64,000 bases of DNA from Bradyrhizobium genosp. L (GCF_015624485.1 NZ_CP061378.1:682001-746000), one strand, 5' to 3'; shown: positions 38,224-47,423, numbered from the stretch's first letter. Program-made: numbers and translations. Notes: generated by a model not told the origin, from the sequence alone.

Positions 38224-39324
38224 ATGGAACTCGGATACTTCGCGATGCCCTCGCATCCGCCGGAGTGCGGATTGAAGGAGGGGCACGATTGGGACCTGCA
38301 GACCCTGCGCTGGCTGGATGAGCTCGGCTATCAGGAAGCCTGGATCGGCGAGCATCACACCGCGCCGTGGGAGCCGCATCCCTCGCCCGATCTGTTGATC
38401 GCGCAGGCGCTGCTGCAAACCAAGAATCTGCGCATCGGCCCCGGCGGCTTCCTGCTGCCGTATCACCATCCGGCCGAGCTCGCTAACCGCGTCGCGATGC
38501 TCGATCATCTCTCGAACGGCCGGCTGAACTTCGGCGTCGCCGCCTCGGGCCTGCCGAGCGACTGGGCGATGTTCAACGTCGACGGCATGTCGGGCCAGAA
38601 CCGCGACATGACGCGCGAGGCGCTCGAGATCATCCTGAAGATGTGGACCGACCCGGCGCCCTGGACCCACAAGGGCAAGTTCTGGACGGTGAGCAAGCCG
38701 GACACGATGTTCGATTTCCTCAAACCCCATATCAAGCCGCAGCAGGCGCCACATCCGCCGATCGGCGTCGCCGGCCTGTCGAAGAATTCCGACACGCTCA
38801 AGCTCGCCGGCGAGCGCGGCTTCATTCCGATGAGCCTCAACCTCAACCCGGCCTATGTCGGCAGCCACTGGGACTCGGTGGAGGCCGGCGCCGCCAAGAC
38901 CGGCCGCAAGCCGAGCCGCAAGGACTGGCGGATGGTGCGCGAGGTGTTCGTGGCCGACACCGACGAGGAGGCCTGGAAGCTCTCGACCGGCGACATGATG
39001 GGCCGGATGATGGGCGAGTACTTCCTGCCGCTGCTCGGGCACTTCGGCTTCAAGGATTACTTGAAGGCGTCACCCGACGTATCTGACAGCGACGTCACGG
39101 TCGAGTATTGCGCGCGCAACAACTGGATCGTCGGCTCGCCTTCGACCGTTACCGAGAAGATCGAGAAGATCTACCGGGAGGTCGGCGGCTTCGGCGTGCT
39201 GCTGGTATTCGGCTTCGACTACAAGCACAAGCCCGAGGCCTGGCACAATTCGCTGCGGCTCCTGAAGCAGGAAGTGCTGCCGAAGCTGAAGCATCTCGAC
39301 GCCTCGCTCGGACGCGCGGCGTAG
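38224..39324 (+). CDS. LLM class flavin-dependent oxidoreductase
   Basis: A 366-aa luciferase-like monooxygenase (TIM barrel, F420 or FMN with a reductase). It begins MELGYFAMPSHPPE, has the family's YQEAWIGEHHTAPWEPHPSPDLLI and the LDHLSNGRLNFGVAASGLPSDW segment, and ends GFGVLLVFGFDYKHK. ATG 38224 follows GAGAGGAAG; an in-frame extension upstream starts in the adjacent repeat and is rejected. No reductase is encoded nearby. Confidence 0.94.
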   Translation: MELGYFAMPSHPPECGLKEGHDWDLQTLRWLDELGYQEAWIGEHHTAPWEPHPSPDLLIAQALLQTKNLRIGPGGFLLPYHHPAELANRVAMLDHLSNGRLNFGVAASGLPSDWAMFNVDGMSGQNRDMTREALEIILKMWTDPAPWTHKGKFWTVSKPDTMFDFLKPHIKPQQAPHPPIGVAGLSKNSDTLKLAGERGFIPMSLNLNPAYVGSHWDSVEAGAAKTGRKPSRKDWRMVREVFVADTDEEAWKLSTGDMMGRMMGEYFLPLLGHFGFKDYLKASPDVSDSDVTVEYCARNNWIVGSPSTVTEKIEKIYREVGGFGVLLVFGFDYKHKPEAWHNSLRLLKQEVLPKLKHLDASLGRAA

Positions 39325-39472
39325 CCTTTGACGTGGGTGAGGGAGCGCGCGGGGCAGCGGCAACGTTGCCCCGCGCTTCGTTGGTGGTCGCGCGCATGTG
39401 ACGCCACGGCACCTATCGCGGCGCAGCAAGAAGGCCTAGTTTCGTTGCGGGGCGATTGATGAGGGCACAGCG

Positions 39473-39892
39473 ATGCGAGCCCGGGTGCGGAAATTCGCTC
39501 ATATCCTGGAGCGGTTCGGCCTTGCCATGGCAGGCGCCGCCAGCGGTCTGTTCGTCGCCATCCATGTCGGCTCCAGCGTCTCGGCGCTGACCTCGCAGGC
39601 GTTCCTGCTCTTGATGATGCTCGGCGGCGCGGTCGGCTTCTATCTTGGCATCGATACGCCGCAGCTCGCCTTTCATCCGAGGGACGATAGCGCCACGCGC
39701 CAGATCGATGCGGCCGAGTTCCTCAGTGCGGTCGGCACCTTTCTTGCGACCTTGGTCGCGTTCTTCTCGGTCGGCGTCATCGTGCTGCGCGGCGAGCCGC
39801 ACATCGCCTGGACCGCGGCGATCATGCTGGGTTGGGTGCTCGGCGTCGCCATGCAGATCGTGGCCGGGACCATTGCGCGCCGGCGCGCGTGA
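39473..39892 (+). CDS. Four-helix membrane protein of unknown function
   Basis: A 139-aa protein with four hydrophobic segments (about 17-32, 40-60, 88-106, 115-134) and a basic end RRRA. It is convergent with the TetR gene, whose end is 3 bases away. No family recognised. Confidence 0.8.
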   Translation: MRARVRKFAHILERFGLAMAGAASGLFVAIHVGSSVSALTSQAFLLLMMLGGAVGFYLGIDTPQLAFHPRDDSATRQIDAAEFLSAVGTFLATLVAFFSVGVIVLRGEPHIAWTAAIMLGWVLGVAMQIVAGTIARRRA

Positions 39893-39895
39893 ACT

Positions 39896-40513
39896 TTACG
39901 CACGCGAGACACCTAGCCCTGCAAGATGCGTATCGATGAATTGCGCGAGCCGCTCGCGCAGTTGTTCGGGCGGCACTGCGACCATGCGTTCCTCGAGCCC
40001 CAGCGAGATGATGCCGTGGACCGCGGAGAACATCATCCGCGCCAGCAGCGCAACGTCGCCGGCATCCCGATCCGGCAATAGTCGCGCCAGCGGGGCATGC
40101 ATCAGCGCGAAGGCGTCCATCACCATGGCCAGGATGTCTTCCGGAAACGGCCGGTCATCCTCCATACGGTGTTCGAACAGCGAGCGCAGCAGATTGGCGT
40201 GCACGGTCGCGAAGCCGAGATAGGCGTCCGCGAGCCCATGGAGCTGGCGGAGCGGATCCTCGGCCGGAACGGCCTTCAGCTGAGCGGTCAGGGCCTCAAC
40301 GGTCTCCCGGTTGACCGTCAGGATCAGGCCGTCGAAATCGCCGAACTCATTATAGACGCTGCCGATGGAGCAGTCGGCGGCTTCGGCGACATCACGAACC
40401 TTCAATGATCTCAATCCTTTAGTTGCGATCAAACGGCGTGCGATCTCAATCAGCAGGGCCCGCCGCTGAAGTTTTTTTCGTTCTCTTCGCGATTCTTCTT
40501 GAACAATGTTCAT
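39896..40513 (-). CDS. TetR family transcriptional regulator
   Basis: A 205-aa regulator. The N-terminal helix-turn-helix (LIEIARRLIATKGLRSLKVRDVAEAADCSIGSVYNEFGDFDGL, about 19-62) is classical TetR. The remainder is the ligand domain. ATG 40513, preceded by AGGA, is preferred; an earlier in-frame start would cover the operator. A near-perfect palindrome lies 14 bases upstream and a small gene diverges from the same region, so autoregulation is likely. Confidence 0.93.
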   Translation of the reverse strand: MNIVQEESRRERKKLQRRALLIEIARRLIATKGLRSLKVRDVAEAADCSIGSVYNEFGDFDGLILTVNRETVEALTAQLKAVPAEDPLRQLHGLADAYLGFATVHANLLRSLFEHRMEDDRPFPEDILAMVMDAFALMHAPLARLLPDRDAGDVALLARMMFSAVHGIISLGLEERMVAVPPEQLRERLAQFIDTHLAGLGVSRA

Positions 40514-40526
40514 TTTTATCCTACTA

Positions 40527-40545
40527 ATTTGAGCGTTGCTCAAAT
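40527..40545. promoter_or_regulatory. Candidate TetR operator
   Basis: ATTTGAGCGTTGCTCAAAT is a palindrome with perfect 8-base arms and a 3-base centre, midway between the TetR start (40513) and the divergent small gene start (40567). Its size, symmetry and position fit a TetR operator controlling both genes. Confidence 0.65.
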
Positions 40546-40566
40546 ACTGCTCTGGAGGCCACCCGC

Positions 40567-40803
40567 ATGCAGACCCTAGCACTCGAACTGACCACCACCT
40601 TCGTCGACGACGCGATCGAGCTCGTGAAGGGCCTTGGCCGCATCACGGTCGACCTGGCGACAGCGCCGATCGAGCGCATCGCCCGCGCCTGCGACGTCGC
40701 GGGCGTGCTGGAGCAACGGCGCGCCAACCGGCGCGCGGCGTCCAGCCAAAGCTGCAACCGGCGCACCTGCTCGCCGTTCGGCGGCCTCAGCGAGCTGACC
40801 TGA
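40567..40803 (+). CDS. Small protein divergent from TetR, 78 aa
   Basis: A 78-aa protein with ATG 40567 and GGAGG eight bases upstream, a strong start. The N-terminal half is a likely amphipathic or hydrophobic helix pair (LALELTTTFVDDAIELVKGLGRITVDLATAPIERI), and the C-terminal half is Arg/Ser/Cys-rich. The shared palindrome with tetR suggests it is the regulator's target. No family recognised. Confidence 0.6.
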   Translation: MQTLALELTTTFVDDAIELVKGLGRITVDLATAPIERIARACDVAGVLEQRRANRRAASSQSCNRRTCSPFGGLSELT

Positions 40804-41091
40804 AGCAACGCCCGATCGCGCCGGCAATTGTTGTCGAATCCTCAACAAAGCACTCACCATGTCCCGCCTTCGCCTCATCCCGCGTCGGTTGACCGCAGTC
40901 CCGGCTAAGGTCTCGTACATCTCTGCCGGGCAATGTCGCGGCATCTCGCCGATTTGCACCGGATCGAACCGATACGTTACGAAAAAGACTAAAGGCTGCG
41001 GCATCTTCGCCCCATCAGCCGGCTCGCCATTCTCCGCCACGCCAGCTCGCAGATAGTCCCGCGCGGCACGCCTGAACCCAAGGAAACGGTC

Positions 41092-44000
41092 ATGATCAAG
41101 GAACTGATGTCGTCCCGCCGCTTCGCGCCGCTGTTCTGGGCGCAGTTCTGCTCGGCGCTGAACGACAACGTCTTGAAGAACGCGCTGGTCATCATGCTGC
41201 TGTACGGCGCCGCCACCGAGCAGGGGCCGATGCTGGTCACGGTCGCTGGCGCCGTGTTCATCTTCCCGTTCTTCGTGCTGTCGGCGCTGGGCGGTGAGCT
41301 CGCCGACAAATACGTCAAGTCGGTGGTCGCGCGGCGGTTGAAGTTCTTCGAGATCTTTGCCGCAGCCTTCGCCGCGGCCGGCTTCTTCCTGCATTCGATC
41401 CCGCTGCTGTTCGTCGCGTTGCTGCTGTTCGGCACCGTCGCGGCGCTGTTCGGGCCGGTGAAATATGCCATCCTGCCGGACCAGCTCTCGGTGCCGGAAC
41501 TCGCCACCGGCAACGCGCTGGTCGAGGGCGCAACCTTCATGGCGATCCTGATCGGCACCATCGCCGGCGGTCTGTTCATTGCGGGCGCGACGCATATGGG
41601 CTGGATCTGCGCCGCCGTGGTCGGCCTCTCCATTCTCTCATGGGCGTTCGCGTCGCGCATTCCGGTGACGCAGCCGTCGGCGCCGGATTTACCGATCACC
41701 AGGAATCCCTGGACCTCGACCGTGCGCCTGTTGAAGTCGCTCTACGCCGAGCCGCGGCTTTGGGACGGCATGGTGATCGTGTCGTGGTTCTGGATGGTCG
41801 GCGCCATCGTGCTGTCGCTGCTGCCCGCGCTGATCAAGGAAGGTGTCGGCGGCACCGAGGGCGTGGTTACGCTGTGCCTCGCGGTGTTCGCGATCGGCAT
41901 CGCGGCCGGCTCGCTGTTCGCCGCCCAGCTCAGCCATACCAGACCCAATATCGCGCTGGTGCCGATCGGCGCCATCGTGATGGGCCTGGTTGGTCTTGAT
42001 CTCGCCTGGGCGATCGGCCACACCGCGACCAGTCATGATGTCACCGCCGCTGATTTCGCGGCCTCGTTCAGTGGCTTCCGCATGCTGTTCGACTTCTTCC
42101 TGTTCGCCTTCGGCGGCGGCCTGTTCGTGGTGCCGGCGTTTGCCGCCGTGCAGGCCTGGACCGCGCCGTCCGAGCGCGCCCGCATCATTGCCGCCGGCAA
42201 CATTTTGCAGGCCGGCTTCATGGTCGCCGGTGCGCTGTTCGTCGCGGCGCTGCAATCCGCCGGGCTTGCGATCGCCTGGATCTTCTTCGGGCTGGCGATT
42301 GCGAGCTTCGGCACCGTCTGGTTCGTGCTCTCCAAATGGGGCAAGGAGGGCGTGCGCGATTTCGGTGGGCTCTTGTTCCGCGCGCTGTTCCGCGTCGAGG
42401 TCCGCGGCATGGAGAACCTGCCGCCGGCGGGCACGCGGATGCTGATCGCGCCCAACCACGTCAGCCTGGTCGATGGCCCGCTGCTGCACGCCACCTTGCC
42501 GATTGATGCGAGCTTCGCGGTCGATACCGGCATCTCCAAGGCGTGGTGGGCCAAGCCATTCCTGAAGATGATCAAGCACTACACGATGGATCCGTCGAAG
42601 CCGCTGGCGGCGCGCGACCTGATCAAGCTGGTCGCCGCCGGCGAGCCGGTGGTGATCTTCCCGGAGGGCCGCATCACGCTGTCGGGCTCGCTGATGAAGG
42701 TTTATGACGGCACCGCGATGATCGCCGACAAGGCCGATGCCGTGGTCGTGCCGGTTCGCATCGAGGGCGCGCAGCGCTCGCATCTGTCCTATCTCAATCA
42801 GGGCGAGATCAAGCGCTCCTGGTTCCCCAAGGTGACGATCACGATCCTGCCGCCGGTCAAGCTGCCGGTCGACCAGGCGCTGCGCGGCAAGGCCCGCCGC
42901 AATGCCGCCGGCGCCGCGCTTCAGGACGTCATGATCGACGCCATGGTCAAGAACGCGATGCTCGACCAGACCCTGTTCGAGGGCCTCGGCCACGCCTATC
43001 GCGACCGCGACACTGGCAAGCCCATCATCGAGGACGCCCTCGGCACCAAGCTGACCTATCGCAAGCTGATCCTCGGCGCCCAGGTGCTGAGCCGCAAGCT
43101 CGAGCAGGGGACGTCGGTCGGGGAATATGTCGGCGTGCTGCTGCCGAACTCGGCCGGTGTCGCCGTCGCCTTCTTTGCGTTGCAGACCATCGGCCGCATC
43201 CCGGCGATGCTCAACTTCTCGGCCGGCCCGGTCAACGTGCTGGCTGCGATGAAGGCGGCCCAGGTGAAGACCGTGCTGACCTCGAAGGCGTTCATCGAGA
43301 AGGGCAAGCTCGACAGACTGATCGCCGCGATCGCGGGGCAAGCCCGCGTCGTCTATCTCGAGGATGTCCGCGAGACCATCAGTCTCTCCGACAAGATCGC
43401 GGGCTTCCGTGCCGGCATCGCGCCGCGGGTCGCTCGTCAAGCCAATGATCCCGCGGTGGTGCTGTTCACCTCGGGCTCGGAGGGCACGCCGAAGGGTGTC
43501 GTGCTATCCCACCGCAACATCCTCGCCAATGCCGCGCAGGCGCTGGCGCGGGTCGACGCCAATGCGCGCGACAAGGTGTTCAACGTGTTGCCGGTGTTCC
43601 ACTCGTTTGGTCTCACCGGCGGCATGATGATGCCGATCCTCGGCGGCATCCCGATCTTCATGTATCCGTCGCCGCTGCACTACCGGATCGTGCCCGAGCT
43701 GATCTACCAGACCGGCGCCACCATCCTGTTCGGCACCGATACCTTCCTCACCGGCTACGCCCGCTCGGCGCATGCCTACGACTTCCGCACCCTGCGGCTG
43801 GTGATCGCGGGCGCGGAGGCGGTGAAGGAGCGCACGCGGCAAATCTACATGGAGCGCTACGGCGTCCGCATCCTCGAAGGCTACGGCGTCACCGAGACCG
43901 CGCCGGTGCTGGCGATGAACACGCCGATGGCCAACCGCCAGGGCACCGTCGGCCGCATCTCGCCGCTGATGCAATACCGCCTCGATCCGGTCCCCGGCAT

Positions 44001-44544
44001 CGAGGAGGGCGGACGGCTCTCGGTGAAGGGCCCGAATGTGATGCTCGGCTACCTCCGTGCGGAAAATCCCGGCGTGCTGGAGCCGCTCACCGACGGCTGG
44101 CACGACACCGGCGACATCGTCACGGTCGACGCGCAGGGCTTCATCGCCATCAAGGGCCGCGCCAAGCGCTTTGCGAAGATCGCGGGCGAGATGGTCTCGC
44201 TGTCGGCGGTCGAGGCGATGGCGACCGCGCTGTGGCCGCAGGCGGCCTCGGTCGCGGTGTCGTTGCCCGACCAGCGCAAGGGCGAGCGCATCGTGCTCCT
44301 GACCACCGAGAGGAACGCCGACCGCTCTGCGATGCAGCGCCAGGCAAAGACGACGGGCGCCTCCGAGCTCGCGGTGCCCGCCGACATCCGCATCGTCGAC
44401 AAGGTGCCGCTGCTCGGCACCGGCAAGACCGACTATGTCGGCGCCACCGCGCTGGCAAAGGAACTTGCTGCCGCGCCGGCGCAGGGCGAGCCGACTGGCG
44501 AGGAAGGCGCGCCCGACGCGGAGCCGCAACAGCACGTCGCATGA
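41092..44544 (+). CDS. aas: LplT-PlsC-Aas fusion: lysophospholipid transporter / acyltransferase / acyl-ACP synthetase
   Basis: An 1150-aa trifunctional inner-membrane protein. Residues 1-410 are an MFS transporter like LplT (FWAQFCSALNDNVLKNALV). About 430-620 is a PlsC-type acyltransferase, with APNHVSLVDG at about 455 (H-x4-D) and VVIFPEGRIT. About 640-1130 is an AMP-forming acyl-ACP synthetase, with VLFTSGSEGTPKGVVLS near 790 and the C-terminal lysine region GTGKTDYVG. In E. coli these are the two proteins LplT and Aas, which import and re-acylate lysophosphatidylethanolamine. The gene stands alone; the 288-base gap before it shows no convincing gene. Confidence 0.95.
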   Translation: MIKELMSSRRFAPLFWAQFCSALNDNVLKNALVIMLLYGAATEQGPMLVTVAGAVFIFPFFVLSALGGELADKYVKSVVARRLKFFEIFAAAFAAAGFFLHSIPLLFVALLLFGTVAALFGPVKYAILPDQLSVPELATGNALVEGATFMAILIGTIAGGLFIAGATHMGWICAAVVGLSILSWAFASRIPVTQPSAPDLPITRNPWTSTVRLLKSLYAEPRLWDGMVIVSWFWMVGAIVLSLLPALIKEGVGGTEGVVTLCLAVFAIGIAAGSLFAAQLSHTRPNIALVPIGAIVMGLVGLDLAWAIGHTATSHDVTAADFAASFSGFRMLFDFFLFAFGGGLFVVPAFAAVQAWTAPSERARIIAAGNILQAGFMVAGALFVAALQSAGLAIAWIFFGLAIASFGTVWFVLSKWGKEGVRDFGGLLFRALFRVEVRGMENLPPAGTRMLIAPNHVSLVDGPLLHATLPIDASFAVDTGISKAWWAKPFLKMIKHYTMDPSKPLAARDLIKLVAAGEPVVIFPEGRITLSGSLMKVYDGTAMIADKADAVVVPVRIEGAQRSHLSYLNQGEIKRSWFPKVTITILPPVKLPVDQALRGKARRNAAGAALQDVMIDAMVKNAMLDQTLFEGLGHAYRDRDTGKPIIEDALGTKLTYRKLILGAQVLSRKLEQGTSVGEYVGVLLPNSAGVAVAFFALQTIGRIPAMLNFSAGPVNVLAAMKAAQVKTVLTSKAFIEKGKLDRLIAAIAGQARVVYLEDVRETISLSDKIAGFRAGIAPRVARQANDPAVVLFTSGSEGTPKGVVLSHRNILANAAQALARVDANARDKVFNVLPVFHSFGLTGGMMMPILGGIPIFMYPSPLHYRIVPELIYQTGATILFGTDTFLTGYARSAHAYDFRTLRLVIAGAEAVKERTRQIYMERYGVRILEGYGVTETAPVLAMNTPMANRQGTVGRISPLMQYRLDPVPGIEEGGRLSVKGPNVMLGYLRAENPGVLEPLTDGWHDTGDIVTVDAQGFIAIKGRAKRFAKIAGEMVSLSAVEAMATALWPQAASVAVSLPDQRKGERIVLLTTERNADRSAMQRQAKTTGASELAVPADIRIVDKVPLLGTGKTDYVGATALAKELAAAPAQGEPTGEEGAPDAEPQQHVA

Positions 44545-44554
44545 CGGACGGGTT

Positions 44555-44609
44555 GTGCTTTCGGGGAGCATGTTGTCAGATGCCGGCAACTGCTCCCCGA
44601 AGAAAGCAC
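44555..44609 (+). promoter_or_regulatory. Long hairpin just upstream of the hydrolase start
   Basis: GTGCTTTCGGGGAGCA (44555-44570) pairs with TGCTCCCCGAAGAAAGCAC (44591-44609) with one 3-base bulge, and the loop can fold further by GTTGTC with GGCAAC. It ends 5 bases before the hydrolase ATG, so it could block the ribosome-binding site or act as an attenuator or processing site between the two genes. No T-tract follows. Confidence 0.5.
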
Positions 44610-44614
44610 TCTTC

Positions 44615-45589
44615 ATGCCGCTTCCGCTTGATCCCGTCGTCGAGAAGATCATCCCCCTCCTGCCGCTGCGCGACCCCGCGACCATGACGCCGCAGAGCGC
44701 GCGCGATTCGCTCCGCGCGCTGGCCGATGCCCGCGCCGCGATCCCGCCGCCGCCGAACGACACGGTCCGCAACATCGAAGTCGCGGGCGCGGCCGGCCCG
44801 CTCGCGGCGCGGCTCTATCGCAACGGCCAAGAAAACTCCCAGGGCCGCGCGCCGACCGTGATCTTCTTTCACGGCGGCGGCTGGGTCGCCGGCGATCTCG
44901 AGACCCATGACCGCCAAGCCCGCAACCTCGTGATCGAGACCGGTGCGGTGGTGATCTCGGTCGATTACCGCCGCCCGCCGGAGACCCGCTTTCCCGGCGC
45001 CTTCGAGGATGCCTTCGCCGCGGTCCGTGATGTGGTCGCGCGCATCGGTGAGTTCGGCGGCGATCTCTCCCGCATCGGCGTCGCCGGCGATTCCGCGGGC
45101 GGAAATCTCGCCGCCACCACGGCGCTCGCCTGCCGCGATGCCGGCATCAGGCTCGCGGCACAATTGCTGGTCTATCCCGTCACCGACGTGGTCGGCAATT
45201 ACGCCGATCCGACGGAGAATGCGAAATTCCCGTCGCGCGCCGAGAACGCCGACGGCTACTTCCTGTCGCGTGCGGTGATGGAGTGGTTTGCCGGGCATTA
45301 TCTCGGCGACAGGACGCAAGGCACGGACTGGCGCGTCTCGCCGCTGCGCGCGACATCGCTTGAAGGTGTCGCGCCTGCCGTCGTCACCACCGCCTGGTTC
45401 GATCCACTGCGCGACGAGGGGCATGCTTACGCGAGGGCGTTGCAGGCTGCCGGCGTCCCGGTGACGTATCACGCGGGCGAGGGCCTGATTCACGGCTATT
45501 TCGGCCTCGGCGATGCCTCCGAGACGGCGCGTGCCGAGGCGCAGCGCGCGCGGGCCGATTTCAAGGCGTTGTTCGATCGCGGCGTCTAA
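44615..45589 (+). CDS. Alpha/beta hydrolase, hormone-sensitive-lipase family
   Basis: A 324-aa esterase. The oxyanion-hole motif HGGGWVAGD is at about 89-97, the nucleophile elbow GDSAGG at about 157-162, an Asp in TTAWFDPLRDEG and the catalytic His in GLIHGYFGL. This is the HSL (family IV) layout and acts on short-chain esters. ATG 44615 was chosen; an in-frame extension upstream runs through the hairpin and the end of aas and is rejected. Confidence 0.93.
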   Translation: MPLPLDPVVEKIIPLLPLRDPATMTPQSARDSLRALADARAAIPPPPNDTVRNIEVAGAAGPLAARLYRNGQENSQGRAPTVIFFHGGGWVAGDLETHDRQARNLVIETGAVVISVDYRRPPETRFPGAFEDAFAAVRDVVARIGEFGGDLSRIGVAGDSAGGNLAATTALACRDAGIRLAAQLLVYPVTDVVGNYADPTENAKFPSRAENADGYFLSRAVMEWFAGHYLGDRTQGTDWRVSPLRATSLEGVAPAVVTTAWFDPLRDEGHAYARALQAAGVPVTYHAGEGLIHGYFGLGDASETARAEAQRARADFKALFDRGV

Positions 45590-45602
45590 CCTCCTCGTCG
45601 AC

Positions 45603-45703
45603 TGCGTAGGGTGGGCAAAGGCGCGGCAGCGCCGTGCCCACCATTCTTGCTCCGTGCTCGCGATGGTGGGCACGTCGCTTCGCTCCTTTGCCCACCCTAC
45701 GCA
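45603..45703. repeat. Nested inverted repeat between convergent genes
   Basis: Perfect 19-base outer arms TGCGTAGGGTGGGCAAAGG (45603-45621) and CCTTTGCCCACCCTACGCA (45685-45703), with inner perfect arms GTGCCCACCAT and ATGGTGGGCAC. It lies between the ends of two convergent genes and could act as a bidirectional terminator. It looks like a dispersed Bradyrhizobium repeat. Confidence 0.8.
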
Positions 45704-45723
45704 TCTACGTTCAATACTCCCCC

Positions 45724-46929
45724 TCAATCATTCCCGATCGTGTCCCCGAACAGCTTCCACGTCTCGCCATCGAATTTTTGCAGCCGCATTGCTTCGACCG
45801 GGAAATAGTCGGTCGGCGAGGTCTTCACCCTGATGCCGGGCAGGAACATCGGCAGCTCGATGTCGAGATTGGCGGCCTGCTTCATGATGTTCTCATGGGT
45901 GAGGTCGTCGCCGCACTGCTTCAGCACCTGCACGGTCGCCTCCGCCACCACATAGCCGTAGACGATCAGCTGGTCCTGTTGGCTGCCGTCCGGAAAATAC
46001 TTCGTCATGAAGTCGTGCCAGGCGATGACGTCCTTGTCGTCTTTCCACTGCGGATCGTTCGGATCCTTCAGCGAGTAGGACGAGATGATGTCCTTGGAAT
46101 ACTCAAACCCCGCGGGCTTCAGCACCGAGGACACCGAGGTCGAGGTCGCCGCGAGGAAGAACAGGTCCGGCTTCCAGCCGATCTCGCCGATCTTCTTGAT
46201 CGCCTGCGCCGCCTGCTTCGGGATCGCGTGCATGAACAGCACGTTGGCGCCCGACGATTTCAGCTTCACGATCTGGCTGTCGACCGTCGGATCGGTCGAT
46301 TCATAGGTCGCTTCCGCCACCACCATCTTGGCGGTGTTCTCCGGCCCCAGCCCCTTCTTGAAGCCGTTGCCGTAATCCTTGCCGGCGTCGTCGTTCTGGT
46401 AGAACAGCGCGATCTTGGCGTCCGGCTTGTTGGTCAGCACGTATTTCGCATAGACCGCGGTCTCGGCCTGGTAGGACGGCTGGAAGCCGATCGACCAGGG
46501 ATAATGCGCATAGTCGCCCCACAGCGTGGCGCCGGCGCCGACGAACAGCTGCGGCACTTTCTTGTCGTTGAGATATTTGCGCACCGCGAGGCCCGTCGGC
46601 GTGCCCAGCGGATTGAGGATCGCGGCGACTTCCTCCTGCTCGACGAGCTTGCGGGTCTGCTCTACCGTCTTCGGCGGCGAGTAGCCGTCGTCGAGCGTGA
46701 TCAGAGTGATCTTGCGCCCGTTCACGCCGCCCTGGTCGTTGATCATCTTGAAGTAGGCGGCCTGCACCTTGGCGATCACGCTGTAGGCCGACGCCGCGCC
46801 GGAGAACGGCGAGGTCTGCCCGAGCTTGATCTCGGTGTCGCTGGTGCCCGCGCCATATTTTTTTTCGGCAGCGTGCGCCTGCGCGGCAACCGCAAGCACG
46901 GCTGCGGCCGTGATGGCCTTCCATCTCAT
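45724..46929 (-). CDS. Branched-chain-amino-acid-type ABC substrate-binding protein
   Basis: A 401-aa periplasmic receptor. The signal peptide MRWKAITAAAVLAVAAQAHA is followed by the mature start KKYGAGTSDTEIKLGQTSPFSGAASAY. It has the type 1 binding fold of LivK-like proteins (DDGYSPPKTVEQTRKLVE, VFVGAG-like hinge). ATG 46929 has GGAGG six bases upstream; in-frame upstream starts are in repeat DNA. No permease or ATPase is adjacent, so it is an orphan receptor sharing a transporter encoded elsewhere, or a stand-alone sensor. Confidence 0.94.
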   Translation of the reverse strand: MRWKAITAAAVLAVAAQAHAAEKKYGAGTSDTEIKLGQTSPFSGAASAYSVIAKVQAAYFKMINDQGGVNGRKITLITLDDGYSPPKTVEQTRKLVEQEEVAAILNPLGTPTGLAVRKYLNDKKVPQLFVGAGATLWGDYAHYPWSIGFQPSYQAETAVYAKYVLTNKPDAKIALFYQNDDAGKDYGNGFKKGLGPENTAKMVVAEATYESTDPTVDSQIVKLKSSGANVLFMHAIPKQAAQAIKKIGEIGWKPDLFFLAATSTSVSSVLKPAGFEYSKDIISSYSLKDPNDPQWKDDKDVIAWHDFMTKYFPDGSQQDQLIVYGYVVAEATVQVLKQCGDDLTHENIMKQAANLDIELPMFLPGIRVKTSPTDYFPVEAMRLQKFDGETWKLFGDTIGND

Positions 46930-47040
46930 CGTGAGCCTCCCTGTGGCGTTTTGCTTTTTTTGGCAGGAGGAGCTTACGCGAGGTAACGCGGGGAAGGCTT
47001 GCGGGGAGATGCTGGGGGCAGGGATGCGGAAATAGCACCA

Positions 47041-47190
47041 CATTCGTCGTCCCGGCGAAGGCCGGGACCCATAACCACGAATGTTTGCCGTCTCGTGGAA
47101 TGTGGCCCCAGCGTCGCGCCACAATTGACAGCCGGGGTAATGGGTCCCGACCCCCGTGCGCAATTGCGCTCCAGGCCGGGACGACGATGT
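47041..47190. repeat. Dispersed repeat with GTCCCGGC / GCCGGGAC ends
   Basis: The block begins CGTCGTCCCGGCGAAGGCCGGGACCC and ends GGCCGGGACGACG, so its ends are complementary. Inner parts (CCCATAACC, TAATGGGTCCCG) also pair partly. It is intergenic repeat DNA of the same class as at 36758-36842, with no coding capacity. Confidence 0.6.
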
Positions 47191-47198
47191 TAAATCCC

Positions 47199-47423
47199 TT
47201 ACCTTACCCGCACGCTGCCGGTGGTGATCGGATCGGTCGGCAGAATGGTCGCGCCGGCGCGGCTCGCGGCGGCCGAGGTGATCATGCCGGGCTCGCCGCT
47301 TGCGACATTGCGGGGCGGATTGAATTCGAACAGAAACAGCACCGTCGTCGCCAGCACCGCGATTGCGGCGGCTGCGAGCATCGGCACCAGTCTTCCGCGC
47401 GGATCGGCTGCGCGAACTTGCAT
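47199..47423 (-). CDS. Small single-helix membrane protein
   Basis: A 74-aa protein with a basic N-terminus, one transmembrane helix (VPMLAAAAIAVLATTVLFLFEF, about 13-34) and a short polar tail. AAGGA precedes ATG 47423. No family recognised, but the clean helix and the start signal support a real gene. Confidence 0.6.
   Translation of the reverse strand: MQVRAADPRGRLVPMLAAAAIAVLATTVLFLFEFNPPRNVASGEPGMITSAAASRAGATILPTDPITTGSVRVR

Noticed and set aside
40859..41056. Possible 65-aa gene before the LplT-Aas fusion
   Set aside because: No ribosome-binding site, unusual Arg/Cys/Ser composition, and no family.
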